From Pseudomonas sputi (GTDB lineage Bacteria > Pseudomonadota > Gammaproteobacteria > Pseudomonadales > Pseudomonadaceae), in the NCBI RefSeq assembly GCF_021603585.1, contig NZ_BQHI01000017.1, forward strand, positions 46,171-110,170: DNA of 64,000 bases, written 5' to 3'. The notes below the pieces were generated by a model. That model ran no database searches and was not told the origin of the DNA. It worked only from the letters and a program-made list of their open reading frames with translations. Numbering within the stretch: position 1 is the first letter of the stretch; each line of letters starts with the position of its first letter. The position numbers were made by a program, and so were the translations under genes. Positions 35,959-44,590 of the stretch are shown here, piece by piece.

Positions 35959-36168
35959 CGGCGAAGTCGCCGATGTAGCGGTGATTGTGCCGTAAACCGG
36001 GAGGCTCGGGGCAAGTCGGTTGAGCAACCTGAACAGGTGAAAGCGGCAATGTCTGACACCACTATGGGCAATGGACTACAAGACTGATCGACATCGGTGT
36101 AACCCTTGCGTTACGGGCATCTCGCCCCATTTTGGGGCTTGGTTTAAACGCCAAAAAATTCGCTAGAC

Positions 36169-36186
36169 ATGTAGCGTCAGTTACAT
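36169..36186. promoter_or_regulatory. ATGTA-N8-TACAT dyad upstream of rpiR-type gene
   Basis: An imperfect inverted repeat ATGTAGC / GTTACAT in an AT-rich stretch 59 nt before the RpiR-type regulator gene. Position and symmetry fit an operator or promoter spacer for that operon. A GCCCC-ATTTT-GGGGC hairpin lies just upstream (36124-36138). Confidence 0.4.
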
Positions 36187-36244
36187 AAATACTGTTTTAA
36201 CGGATTGTGAAACGAATTCAACACCTCATCCAGCAGGAGCCCGG

Positions 36245-37099
36245 ATGCCCCCTCTCAGAGACCTGATCACCGACCCTGGCCTTGACCTGACGCCGTCGGA
36301 GCGCAAAGTCGTTCGCGCCTTGCTCGATCAGTATCCACGCAACGGGCTTGGCCCGATGGCGCGCCTGGCCGAACATGCCGGCGTCAGCGATCCGACCATC
36401 GTGCGGCTGGTGAAAAAGCTCGGTTTCGGCGGTTACGCCGAATTCCAGGACGCCCTGCTCAGCGACATGGACCATCGCCTGCGCTCGCCGCGCACTCTGT
36501 TACAACCGCGCTCGCAGCAGAACAAGGACGATGCCTGGAGCCATTACCTGGCTCACAGCCATAGCCTGCTGGCCGAAACCCAGGCCCTGACCCAACCGGA
36601 AGACGTGCGGATTCTCGCCGACTGGCTGCTCGATACCCGCCATCAGGTCTACTGCTTCGGCGGACGCTTCAGCAGTCTGATGGCAACCTACCTGCTCAAT
36701 CATTTGCGCCTGCTGCGTCCCGGCTGTTTTGCACTGGAGGACAACGCGCAACTGCCGGATCGTCTGTTCGACCTGCAACGCCAGGACGTGGTGCTGGTGT
36801 TCGACTATCGCCGCTATCAGACCCAGGCCCTGCGCGTGGCCAGCGCCGCGAAAAACAACAATGCTCGCGTCGTGCTGTTCACCGACATCTATGCCTCGCC
36901 GCTGCGCGAACTGGCCGACATGATCATCAGCGCCCCGGTGGAGTCGGCCTCGCCGTTCGACACCATGGTCCCGGCGCTGGCCCAGGTCGAGGCATTGATT
37001 GCCTGCCTGACCCTGCGCTGCCCGGACCTGGCCGATCGCCTGGAAGGCATCGATGCCCTGCGCAACGACTTCGACACCCACTTGCTGGAGGATAAATAA
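36245..37099 (+). CDS. MurR/RpiR-family transcriptional regulator
   Basis: 284 aa with an N-terminal HTH_6 domain (about 10-75; LTPSERKVVRALL, MARLAEHAGVSDPTIVRLVKKLGFGGYAEFQ) and a C-terminal SIS domain (about 120-255; VYCFGGRFSSLMATYLLNHL, VVLVFDYRRYQTQAL) that would bind a phosphorylated or acidic ligand. Good AGGAG precedes the ATG. It is first in a tight run with catabolic genes (2 nt gap to the next), so it likely autoregulates the cluster. Confidence 0.93.
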   Translation: MPPLRDLITDPGLDLTPSERKVVRALLDQYPRNGLGPMARLAEHAGVSDPTIVRLVKKLGFGGYAEFQDALLSDMDHRLRSPRTLLQPRSQQNKDDAWSHYLAHSHSLLAETQALTQPEDVRILADWLLDTRHQVYCFGGRFSSLMATYLLNHLRLLRPGCFALEDNAQLPDRLFDLQRQDVVLVFDYRRYQTQALRVASAAKNNNARVVLFTDIYASPLRELADMIISAPVESASPFDTMVPALAQVEALIACLTLRCPDLADRLEGIDALRNDFDTHLLEDK

Positions 37100-37101
37100 G
37101 G

Positions 37102-37746
37102 ATGTTCAGCCTTCCCCATCGCTCGCCACGGGACCTGCCGTTTGTCATCGACCACACCGCGCTGTTGCTGGTGGACATGCAGCGTGCCTGGCTCGAGCCG
37201 CAGTTCGACCCGCACCTCGAAGGCCCGGACGCCGCGTACTTCCTCAACCGTACGCGCTCGCAAGTGGTACCCAATCAGGTTCGCCTGCTCAACGCCTTTC
37301 GCGACGCACGGCAGAACGTGCTGCACACCCTGATCGAAAGCCTCACTGCCGACGGCCGCGACCGCTCGCTGGATCACAAACTGTCGGACATGCACTTGCC
37401 CAAGGGCAGCCCGCAGGCACAGGTCATCGCCGAACTGACCCCGGCGGAAAACGAAATCGTGCTGCCCAAGACCTCGTCCGGGGTTTTCAACTCGACCAAC
37501 ATCGACTACGTGCTGCGCAACCTCGAAACCCGTCACCTGATCATCGCCGGGATCGTCACCGACCAGTGCGTGGACATGGCCGTACGCGACGCCGCTGACC
37601 GCGGCTATCTCGTCACACTGGTGGCAGACGCCTGCGCGACCTATACCGATGCACGCCACGACGCCTGCCTGAACGCGATCAAGGGCTATTGCTGGATCAC
37701 CGACACCGACACCGTGCTCGGACGGTTGCAGGAGATGCAGTCATGA
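37102..37746 (+). CDS. Cysteine hydrolase, isochorismatase family
   Basis: 214 aa. Catalytic Asp in LLLVDMQRAWLEP, Lys in LPKTSSGVF and nucleophilic Cys in GIVTDQCVDMAVRDA form the expected triad of amidase/nicotinamidase-type enzymes. It starts 2 nt after the regulator and overlaps the next gene by 4 nt. In this operon it probably hydrolyses an amide or ureido intermediate; the substrate is not known. Confidence 0.9.
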   Translation: MFSLPHRSPRDLPFVIDHTALLLVDMQRAWLEPQFDPHLEGPDAAYFLNRTRSQVVPNQVRLLNAFRDARQNVLHTLIESLTADGRDRSLDHKLSDMHLPKGSPQAQVIAELTPAENEIVLPKTSSGVFNSTNIDYVLRNLETRHLIIAGIVTDQCVDMAVRDAADRGYLVTLVADACATYTDARHDACLNAIKGYCWITDTDTVLGRLQEMQS

Positions 37747-39074
37747 GCGCACGCCTGTCGCCGTTGCCGATGACCACCATCGTCACCACCGACCTGATTG
37801 GCGTCACCCGTGGCCGCTCGTTTCCCACCGATGAGCTGGAGCACTATCAGGCCGCCGGTTGTGGCTGGGTGCCTGCCAACAGTGCGCTAACGCCGCAGGA
37901 CATCATTGCCTCGACCAGTCCGTGGGGCGCTTATGGCGATCTGCGGCTGATTCCCGATCTGGCCAGCCGCGTCACCGTCGGCAACGGCCCGGACGCCGCA
38001 GCGCCGGCGCTGGATTTCATCCACGGCGACATCCGCGAGACGGATGGCCGGCCATGGGCGGCGTGCCCGCGCACCCTGCTGCGCAACGAGGTCGAGCGCT
38101 ATCGCGATGAGCTTGGCCTGCAGGTCAACGCCGCGTTCGAACACGAATTCAACCTGCACGCCGGGTTTGCCGAACATCTGGCCTTCTCGCTCGAAGCCCA
38201 GCGCCAGGGCGCCGAATTCGGTGGCTGGCTGCTCAGTGCGCTGCGCGCCGGTGGCGTCGAGCCGGAAATGTTCCTGCCCGAATACGGCAAGCACCAATAC
38301 GAAATCACCTGCCGCCCGGCCCTCGGTGTGGCGGCGGCGGATCGCGCGGTGAACGTGCGCGAGATCACCCGCGAAATCGCTCGGCAAATGGGCCTGGACT
38401 TGAGCTTCGCGCCGAAGACCGCCGCCGACGCGGTGTGCAACGGCGTGCACCTGCACGTCAGCCTGCTGGATCTGGCCGGTCAGCCGATGCTCTACGACGC
38501 CGGCACCAGCAATGGTCTGTCGACCCTCGGCCAGCACTGGGCGGCGGGCGTGCTGCATTACTTGCCGGCACTGTGCGCGTTTACCGCGCCGACGCCGGTT
38601 TCTTACGAACGCTTGCGGCCGCACCACTGGAGCGCGTCCTACGCGTGTCTGGGCCAGCAGAACCGCGAAGCGGCGCTGCGCATCTGCCCGACCGTGAGCC
38701 TGGGCGGCAAACCCGTGGCAGCGCAGTACAACCTGGAATTTCGCGCCATGGACGCCACCGCCTCGCCGCATCTGGCAATGGCCGCGCTGCTGATCGCCGG
38801 GCGCCTGGGCATCGAGCAGCGCCTGGCGCTGAACGCAATCACCGATGAAATCCCCGATTCACTCAACGACGAACAACGCAAGGCCCGGGGCATCGTTGCC
38901 CTGCCCGCCTCCCTGGCCCAGGCACTGGATTGCCTGCGTCGCAGTGAAGCGCTGGTCGAAGCGCTGCCAGGCGCGTTGCTCGAAACCTTTTTCGCCCTTA
39001 AAACCGAGGAACTGGCGCTGACGGAACAGCTCTCGCCCGCTGACCTGTGTGAGCACTATGCACGCCTGTACTGA
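37743..39074 (+). CDS. Glutamine-synthetase-family ligase (PuuA-like)
   Basis: A 443-aa member of the type I glutamine synthetase superfamily, with FEHEFNLH, the NGVHLHVSLLD metal/ATP site and YNLEFRAMDATASPHLAMAALL. Relatives form gamma-glutamyl amides from glutamate and an amine using ATP (PuuA, GlnA3-type). The start ATG 37743 overlaps the preceding stop; the 3' end overlaps the next gene by 17 nt. Amine catabolism by gamma-glutamylation is the natural reading. Confidence 0.9.
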   Translation: MSARLSPLPMTTIVTTDLIGVTRGRSFPTDELEHYQAAGCGWVPANSALTPQDIIASTSPWGAYGDLRLIPDLASRVTVGNGPDAAAPALDFIHGDIRETDGRPWAACPRTLLRNEVERYRDELGLQVNAAFEHEFNLHAGFAEHLAFSLEAQRQGAEFGGWLLSALRAGGVEPEMFLPEYGKHQYEITCRPALGVAAADRAVNVREITREIARQMGLDLSFAPKTAADAVCNGVHLHVSLLDLAGQPMLYDAGTSNGLSTLGQHWAAGVLHYLPALCAFTAPTPVSYERLRPHHWSASYACLGQQNREAALRICPTVSLGGKPVAAQYNLEFRAMDATASPHLAMAALLIAGRLGIEQRLALNAITDEIPDSLNDEQRKARGIVALPASLAQALDCLRRSEALVEALPGALLETFFALKTEELALTEQLSPADLCEHYARLY

Positions 39075-39810
39075 ATCCGCCGAGCTTGGGTTGTACACCC
39101 GACCGGTCTACAACCTGAGCCGTGAAGATTCGACGCACCCGCTGATTCTGGTGTGCGAACACGCCAGCCGCTACATCCCCGAGGCCCTGAACAATCTGGG
39201 CCTGGAGGACACCGCGGCGTGTGAACACATTGCCTGGGACATCGGCGCCCTGGCGCTGGCCGAGCAACTGTCGGAGCAACTGGGCGCCACCCTGTTGAGC
39301 GCCAACTATTCGCGCCTGTTGATCGACCTCAACCGCCCCCGGCATGCACCCGACAGCATTCCGGCACAAAGCGAGATCTACCAGGTGCCGGGTAATCGCG
39401 AACTCGATGAGGCCACGCGCGAGTATCGTCGCCAGTGCCTGTTCAAGCCGTTTCACACGCGGCTGCAACAACTGATCGATGCACGTCTGGCCGAAGGTCG
39501 GCCGGTCCGGGTGGTGGGGATTCACAGCTTCACCCCGGTGTACTACGGCCAGCCGCGCGAGCTGGAAGTCGGCGTGCTGTTCGGTCAGGCCCGGGCCTAT
39601 GCCCAACGGATGCTCGACGGTCTGGAACGACATCCGCTGAAAGTCGCCGGCAACCTGCCGTACAGAATCGACCCGCTGGGGGACATGACCGTGCCGGTGC
39701 ACGGCGATGCCCGGGGCCTGGATTCGGTATTGATCGAAGTGCGCAACGACCTGCTGCGCAGCCCGGACGCGGTAACCCGCTGGGCAGATTATCTGGCACC
39801 CCTGCTGTAA
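39058..39810 (+). CDS. N-formylglutamate amidohydrolase family protein
   Basis: 250 aa with family motifs LILVCEHASRYIP, SRLLIDLNRP and VVGIHSFTPVYYG. HutG-type members release glutamate from N-formylglutamate; others act on related N-acyl or gamma-glutamyl amino acids. It begins within the ligase gene (17-nt overlap). Together with the preceding ligase it could open or release glutamyl conjugates. It is not part of a hut cluster. Confidence 0.9.
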   Translation: MHACTESAELGLYTRPVYNLSREDSTHPLILVCEHASRYIPEALNNLGLEDTAACEHIAWDIGALALAEQLSEQLGATLLSANYSRLLIDLNRPRHAPDSIPAQSEIYQVPGNRELDEATREYRRQCLFKPFHTRLQQLIDARLAEGRPVRVVGIHSFTPVYYGQPRELEVGVLFGQARAYAQRMLDGLERHPLKVAGNLPYRIDPLGDMTVPVHGDARGLDSVLIEVRNDLLRSPDAVTRWADYLAPLL

Positions 39811-39897
39811 AGATTGTTGTAACCACTGCTGACGCTGTAAACGACAGACCGACATAACAACGAAAACGACCGATTGGCTGACAAGGAGTTGCGCTTC

Positions 39898-41247
39898 ATG
39901 GAAATAGAAGAGTTCGGCTACAAACAGGAGCTGAAACGTAGCCTCACACTGACCGACCTGGTGGTGTACGGGATGATCTTCATGATCCCCATCGCCCCGT
40001 TCGGCGTGTATGGCTACGTCAACGCCGAGGCACCGGGGATGGTGCCTCTGGCGTACATCATCGGCATGGTGGCGATGGTCTTCACCGCGCTGAGCTACGG
40101 CAGCATGGCGCGAGCCTTTCCGATTGCCGGATCGGTGTATTCCTACGCACAGCGGGGCCTGAATCAACATGTCGGTTTCATCGCCGGCTGGCTGATGCTG
40201 CTCGACTATCTGCTGATTCCGCCGCTGCTGTACGTGTACGCGGCGATGGCACTCAACCATTTGTATCCGGACATCCCGAAAGTCGGCTTCATTCTGGCAT
40301 TCCTGGTCAGCGCGACCTTCGTCAACCTGCGCGGCATTACCTTCACCGCCCGCATGAATATCCTGTTCCTGCTCGCCCAACTGGTGGTGCTGGGGATTTT
40401 CCTGTTCTACGCCTGGAACGCCCTGCACAACGGTGGCGGCAACGGCCAGTTGACCCTGGCGCCGCTGTATCACCCGGAAACCTTCAACTTCGCCCTGCTG
40501 ATGCAAGCGGTGTCGATTGCGGTGCTGTCATTCCTGGGCTTCGATGCGATCTCCACCCTCGCCGAAGAAATCAAGGGCGATCCGGGCCGCAGCGTCGGCA
40601 GAGCGGCGTTGATCACGCTGGTGGTGATGGGTGTGATTTTCGTGGCGCAAACCTGGATCGCCACCGATCTGGCAGCGGGCATGGGCTTCAAGTCCGCCGA
40701 CACCGCGTTCTATGAAATCGCCGAAATCGCTGCCGGCAGCTGGCTCGCCACCTTGACCGGCGTGGCCACGGCCCTGGCCTGGGGCGTGGCGGTGGCGATC
40801 ACGTCACAAGCCGCCGTCTCGCGCCTGCTGTTCGGCATGGCCCGCGACGGCAAGCTGCCGAAATTGCTGGCCAAAGTGCATCCGAAACACAACACACCGT
40901 ACCTGAGCATTTATCTGGTGGCCGTGCTGTCGCTGGTGATCTGCTACCTGTTCATCAATTCGGTGGACACCCTGACCTCGCTGGTCAACTTCGGCGCCCT
41001 GAGCGGCTTCATGCTGCTGCACCTGACCGTGATCAATTACTACTGGCGCCGGCAGAAATCCGGCCAGGTGATCCGCCACCTGATCTGCCCGGTGATCGGC
41101 TTCAGCATCGTCGCGGCCATCATGTACAACATGGGCGTCGATGCCCAGAAACTCGGCCTGATCTGGATTGCGCTGGGTCTGGTGTACCTGTTCTTCCTGA
41201 ACAAGCTCGGCGCCAGTACCGCGCTGCCTGACCCGAGCAATGGCTGA
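39898..41247 (+). CDS. APC-family amino-acid/amine permease
   Basis: A 450-aa transporter with 12 predicted transmembrane helices. The TM1 region is TDLVVYGMIFMIPIAPFGVYG and the TM6 region is FLGFDAISTLAEEI. It resembles putrescine importers such as PuuP and the YeeF group. AAGGAG sits 9 nt before ATG 39898. Its place inside the catabolic run indicates it imports the pathway substrate. Confidence 0.92.
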   Translation: MEIEEFGYKQELKRSLTLTDLVVYGMIFMIPIAPFGVYGYVNAEAPGMVPLAYIIGMVAMVFTALSYGSMARAFPIAGSVYSYAQRGLNQHVGFIAGWLMLLDYLLIPPLLYVYAAMALNHLYPDIPKVGFILAFLVSATFVNLRGITFTARMNILFLLAQLVVLGIFLFYAWNALHNGGGNGQLTLAPLYHPETFNFALLMQAVSIAVLSFLGFDAISTLAEEIKGDPGRSVGRAALITLVVMGVIFVAQTWIATDLAAGMGFKSADTAFYEIAEIAAGSWLATLTGVATALAWGVAVAITSQAAVSRLLFGMARDGKLPKLLAKVHPKHNTPYLSIYLVAVLSLVICYLFINSVDTLTSLVNFGALSGFMLLHLTVINYYWRRQKSGQVIRHLICPVIGFSIVAAIMYNMGVDAQKLGLIWIALGLVYLFFLNKLGASTALPDPSNG

Positions 41248-41257
41248 CAAGAAAAAG

Positions 41258-41292
41258 AGCGGCGTCTGACAACAAATCAGGCGACCGCCGCT
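41258..41292 (+). terminator. Hairpin between permease and succinyltransferase genes
   Basis: AGCGGCGTCTGA (41258-41269) pairs with TCAGGCGACCGCCGCT (41277-41292) with small bulges, followed by only TTAA. It could attenuate the downstream succinyltransferase genes rather than fully terminate. Confidence 0.5.
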
Positions 41293-41365
41293 TTAACGCG
41301 TGGAAACCGACAGTGATAGTCAGGTTCGGCGAATGGGCCGAACCTTTTGATACAGGAGTGCATCC

Positions 41366-42382
41366 ATGCTGGTCTTACGTCCAGTCGAGCCAACCGACCT
41401 GCCTCAATTGCAACAACTGGCGCGCGACAGTCTGGTGGGCGTCACATCCCTGCCGGACGACAGCGAACGCCTGGGCGAGAAAATCGCCGCGTCCCGTGCC
41501 TCGTTCGACAGCGATGCCACGGCTCAGGGCCCGGAGAATTACTTCTTCGTACTGGAAGACCTGGAGAGCCGGCGACTGGTCGGCTGCTCGGAGATCCTCG
41601 CCACCGCCGGGTTCAACGAACCGTTCTACAGCCTGCGCAACCGTCACTTCACCAGTGCCTCGCGGGAGCTGAACATCGAGCACGGCGTGCCGGCGCTGTC
41701 GCTGTGTCACGACCTGAGCGGGCATACGCTGCTGCGCGGTTTTCACATCGACGCGGCGCTGGTGCGCACGCCGTTTTCCGAATTGCTGTCGCGGGCACGC
41801 CTGCTGTTCATCGCCGCCCACGCGCCGCGTTTTGCCGAAGCGGTGATCACCGAAATCGTCGGTTACAGCGACGAGCAAGGGCATTCACCGTTCTGGGATG
41901 CGCTGGGCAAACATTTCTTCGACCTGCCCTACGTCGAGGCCGAACGCCTGTGCGGTTTGCAGAGCCGTACGTTTCTCGCCGAACTGATGCCGCAATACCC
42001 GATCTACGTGCCAATGCTGCCGAAGGCCGCGCAGGACTGCATCGGCCGCATCCACCCGGACGGCCAGGAAGCCTTCGACATCCTCGAGCGCGAGGGTTTT
42101 GAAACCAACAGCTACATCGATCTGTTCGATGCCGGCCCGACCTTGTATGCACGCACCGCCAACATCCGTTCGATCGCGCAGAGCCAGACAGCCACGGTTC
42201 AGGAGCAGTCTCTGATCGAGGCCCGCGGTCGCTATCTGGTGAGCAATGAGGCTCTGCAGGGCTTTCGGGCAGTGGTCGCCGAGCTGGATTACCAGCCCGG
42301 TCAGCCCCTGGCGCTCGACCCGGCCCTGTGCGCGGCGCTCAACATCCGCGCTGGCGGCACGATCCGGATCATCGCCCTGTGA
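41366..42382 (+). CDS. Arginine/ornithine N-succinyltransferase subunit alpha (AstA/AruF-like)
   Basis: 338 aa of the AstA family (GNAT-related): LRPVEPTDLPQLQQLARDS, YFFVLEDLESRRLVGCSEI, EQGHSPFWDALGKHFFDLPY and LMPQYPIYVPMLPKAAQDCIG. It transfers succinyl from succinyl-CoA to the alpha-amine of arginine or ornithine. In Pseudomonas the enzyme is a heteromer of two paralogues; the partner follows after 55 nt. No other aru genes are adjacent, so this is probably a second, pathway-specific copy. Confidence 0.88.
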   Translation: MLVLRPVEPTDLPQLQQLARDSLVGVTSLPDDSERLGEKIAASRASFDSDATAQGPENYFFVLEDLESRRLVGCSEILATAGFNEPFYSLRNRHFTSASRELNIEHGVPALSLCHDLSGHTLLRGFHIDAALVRTPFSELLSRARLLFIAAHAPRFAEAVITEIVGYSDEQGHSPFWDALGKHFFDLPYVEAERLCGLQSRTFLAELMPQYPIYVPMLPKAAQDCIGRIHPDGQEAFDILEREGFETNSYIDLFDAGPTLYARTANIRSIAQSQTATVQEQSLIEARGRYLVSNEALQGFRAVVAELDYQPGQPLALDPALCAALNIRAGGTIRIIAL

Positions 42383-42437
42383 ACCGCGCCCCTACCCAAC
42401 GACAGTGCCCGAGCAGGCGCGCAAAAGGAGTTGCAGC

Positions 42438-43472
42438 ATGATTGTCCGTCCGGTCCAAGTCAGCGACCTGCCAGCGTTGATGACGCTCGTGCACCAGGCC
42501 GGGCCGGGGTTCACCACCCTGCCCGCCAACGAAGATCGCCTGGCCCACCGCGTACGCTGGGCACAACGGGCGTTCGCCGAGCAGGTCGAGCGGGCCGATG
42601 CCGATTACCTGTTCGTGCTTGAGGACGACGAGCAGCGGGTGGTCGGCGTCAGCGCCCTGGCCGGGGCCGTCGGCCTGCGCGAGCCTTGGTACAACTATCG
42701 GGTCGGGCTGACCGTCAGCTCGGCGCCGGACCTGGGCATTCAGCGGCAGATTCCGACGCTGTTCCTCAACAATGAACTGACCGGCCAATCGGAACTGTGC
42801 TCGCTGTTCCTGCGCCATGACCAGCGCCACGGCAGCAACGGCCGCCTGCTGTCATTGGGGCGTTTGCTGTTTGTCGCCGAATTCCCGCACCTGTTCGGCG
42901 AGAAGATGATCGCCGAACTGCGCGGCAGTGCCGACGAACAAGGTTGCTCGCCGTTCTGGGACAGCCTGGGCCGACACTTCTTCCAGATGGACTTCAGTCA
43001 CGCCGACCACCTGTCCGGACTGGGCAACAAGGCGTTCATCGCCGAACTGATGCCGCGTCAGCCACTGTACACCTGCCTGCTCACCGAACAGGCCCAGGCC
43101 GTGATCGGCCAGGCCCACCCCAACACCGAGCCGGCCCTGAAAATTCTCCAGGCCGAGGGTTTCGCCCATAAAGGCTACATCGACATTTTTGACGGCGGTC
43201 CGGTGATCGAGGCGCCGATCCGCAGCATCCGCACGGTGCGCGACAGCCTGGAACTGACCCTGAGCATCGGCACGCCGGACGATCAGGCGCCCCTGTGGCT
43301 GATCCACAACCGACGCCTGGAAAACTGCCGCATCACCGTCGCGGCGGGACGTCGGGTCGGCACCAGCCTGGTGATCGACCGCCTCACTGCAAAGCGCCTG
43401 CAATTGCAGCCCGGTAATTCGGTGCGGGCGGTGCCGCTGCCCAATAAACAGCAGCACGCGGTGGCGGCCTGA
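42438..43472 (+). CDS. Arginine/ornithine N-succinyltransferase subunit beta (AruG-like)
   Basis: A 344-aa paralogue of the preceding protein, with MIVRPVQVSDLPALMTLVHQ, YLFVLEDDEQRVVGVSAL, EQGCSPFWDSLGRHFFQMDF and LMPRQPLYTCLL in the same order. AAGGAG precedes the ATG. It is last in the cluster. The conserved two-subunit arrangement supports an active enzyme; the actual amine substrate may differ from arginine given the gamma-glutamyl ligase upstream. Confidence 0.88.
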   Translation: MIVRPVQVSDLPALMTLVHQAGPGFTTLPANEDRLAHRVRWAQRAFAEQVERADADYLFVLEDDEQRVVGVSALAGAVGLREPWYNYRVGLTVSSAPDLGIQRQIPTLFLNNELTGQSELCSLFLRHDQRHGSNGRLLSLGRLLFVAEFPHLFGEKMIAELRGSADEQGCSPFWDSLGRHFFQMDFSHADHLSGLGNKAFIAELMPRQPLYTCLLTEQAQAVIGQAHPNTEPALKILQAEGFAHKGYIDIFDGGPVIEAPIRSIRTVRDSLELTLSIGTPDDQAPLWLIHNRRLENCRITVAAGRRVGTSLVIDRLTAKRLQLQPGNSVRAVPLPNKQQHAVAA

Positions 43473-43632
43473 GCGCAGAGGCCTGTCGTTCAAGCGCCTG
43501 AACAGGATTTTCCTGGTTAACTTCCTCGTTAATTCGTCATGATCCTTGACCCATTGCCGTGATAGCCTTTTCACCTTCGGCGTTGACACCTTTGCTCAAG
43601 CCTTTCCATTCCTTTGTATTGGTGGAACTCGT

Positions 43633-44502
43633 ATGACCAGGCTTTCTCATCAAGATTTGCGCCGTAATTTCCGTCAGCTGCTGGCTTCCAACACGTGCTA
43701 TCACACCGCCTCGGTGTTCGATCCGATGTCCGCCCGCATCGCCGCTGACCTGGGTTTTGAAGTTGGGATTCTCGGCGGCTCGGTCGCCTCGTTGCAGGTC
43801 CTGGGCGCTCCGGACTTTGCCCTGATCACCCTCAGCGAATTCGCTGAACAGGCCACCCGCATCGGCCGCGTCGCCCAATTGCCGGTGATCGCCGACGCCG
43901 ACCACGGCTACGGCAATGCGCTCAATGTGATGCGCACCATCGTCGAACTGGAACGCGCCGGCGTCGCCGCACTGACCATCGAAGACACCCTGCTGCCAGC
44001 CCAATTCGGCCGTAAATCCACCGACCTGATCACCGTTGCCGAAGGCGTCGGCAAGATCCGCGCAGCCCTGGAAGCCCGGGTCGATTCGGAAATGGCGATC
44101 ATCGCCCGGACCAACGCCGGCATCCTGCCGAACCAGGAAATCATCAGCCGCACCAAGCAATACCAGGCTGCCGGAGCCGACGGCATCTGCATGGTTGGCA
44201 TCCAGGACTTCGATCAACTCGAGCAGATCGCCGAACACCTGACCGTCCCGCTGATGCTGGTGACCTACGGCAACCCGGCGCTGCGCGACGACAAACGCCT
44301 GGCCGAACTGGGTGTGCGCGTGACCATTGACGGCCACGGGGCCTACTTCGCGGCGATCAAGGCGACTTACGACAGCCTGCGCGAACAACGCCAGATCTTC
44401 ACCCAGGCCTCGGACCTGAGCGCCACCGAACTGACCCACACCTACACCCAGCCTGAGGAATACATCCTCTGGGCCAAGGAATACATGAGCGTCAAAGAGT
44501 AA
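43633..44502 (+). CDS. Oxaloacetate decarboxylase (PEP mutase/isocitrate lyase superfamily)
   Basis: 289 aa, very similar in memory to P. aeruginosa PA4872: [23 protein letters not shown]-type opening, [20 protein letters not shown], metal-binding [15 protein letters not shown] and [11 protein letters not shown]. It decarboxylates oxaloacetate to pyruvate with Mg/Mn. The alpha/beta barrel is complete. ATG 43633 matches the family start. It is a single gene with no evident operon partner. Confidence 0.93.
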   Translation: MTRLSHQDLRRNFRQLLASNTCYHTASVFDPMSARIAADLGFEVGILGGSVASLQVLGAPDFALITLSEFAEQATRIGRVAQLPVIADADHGYGNALNVMRTIVELERAGVAALTIEDTLLPAQFGRKSTDLITVAEGVGKIRAALEARVDSEMAIIARTNAGILPNQEIISRTKQYQAAGADGICMVGIQDFDQLEQIAEHLTVPLMLVTYGNPALRDDKRLAELGVRVTIDGHGAYFAAIKATYDSLREQRQIFTQASDLSATELTHTYTQPEEYILWAKEYMSVKE

Positions 44503-44590
44503 CCTCGCACCACGCTACAAAGAGGCAGAGCGGCCCGACGCCATTACGAGTCCACTCGCATGGCGCCCGCCGCGAAACCGCTGCCTGCCG

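Noticed and set aside
35959-36244. Possible cobalamin riboswitch upstream of the phosphatase-cobF pair
   Set aside because: I looked for the B12 box and the conserved GCCACTG and CCTGCC segments on the minus strand and did not find them.
36245-39810. Histidine utilisation (hut) cluster
   Set aside because: Although an N-formylglutamate amidohydrolase-family gene is present, hutH, hutU, hutI and HutC are absent and the neighbours indicate amine rather than histidine catabolism.
38998-40506. Long antisense frame across the amidohydrolase and permease genes
   Set aside because: It spans two unrelated real genes on the opposite strand and has no ribosome-binding site or domain.
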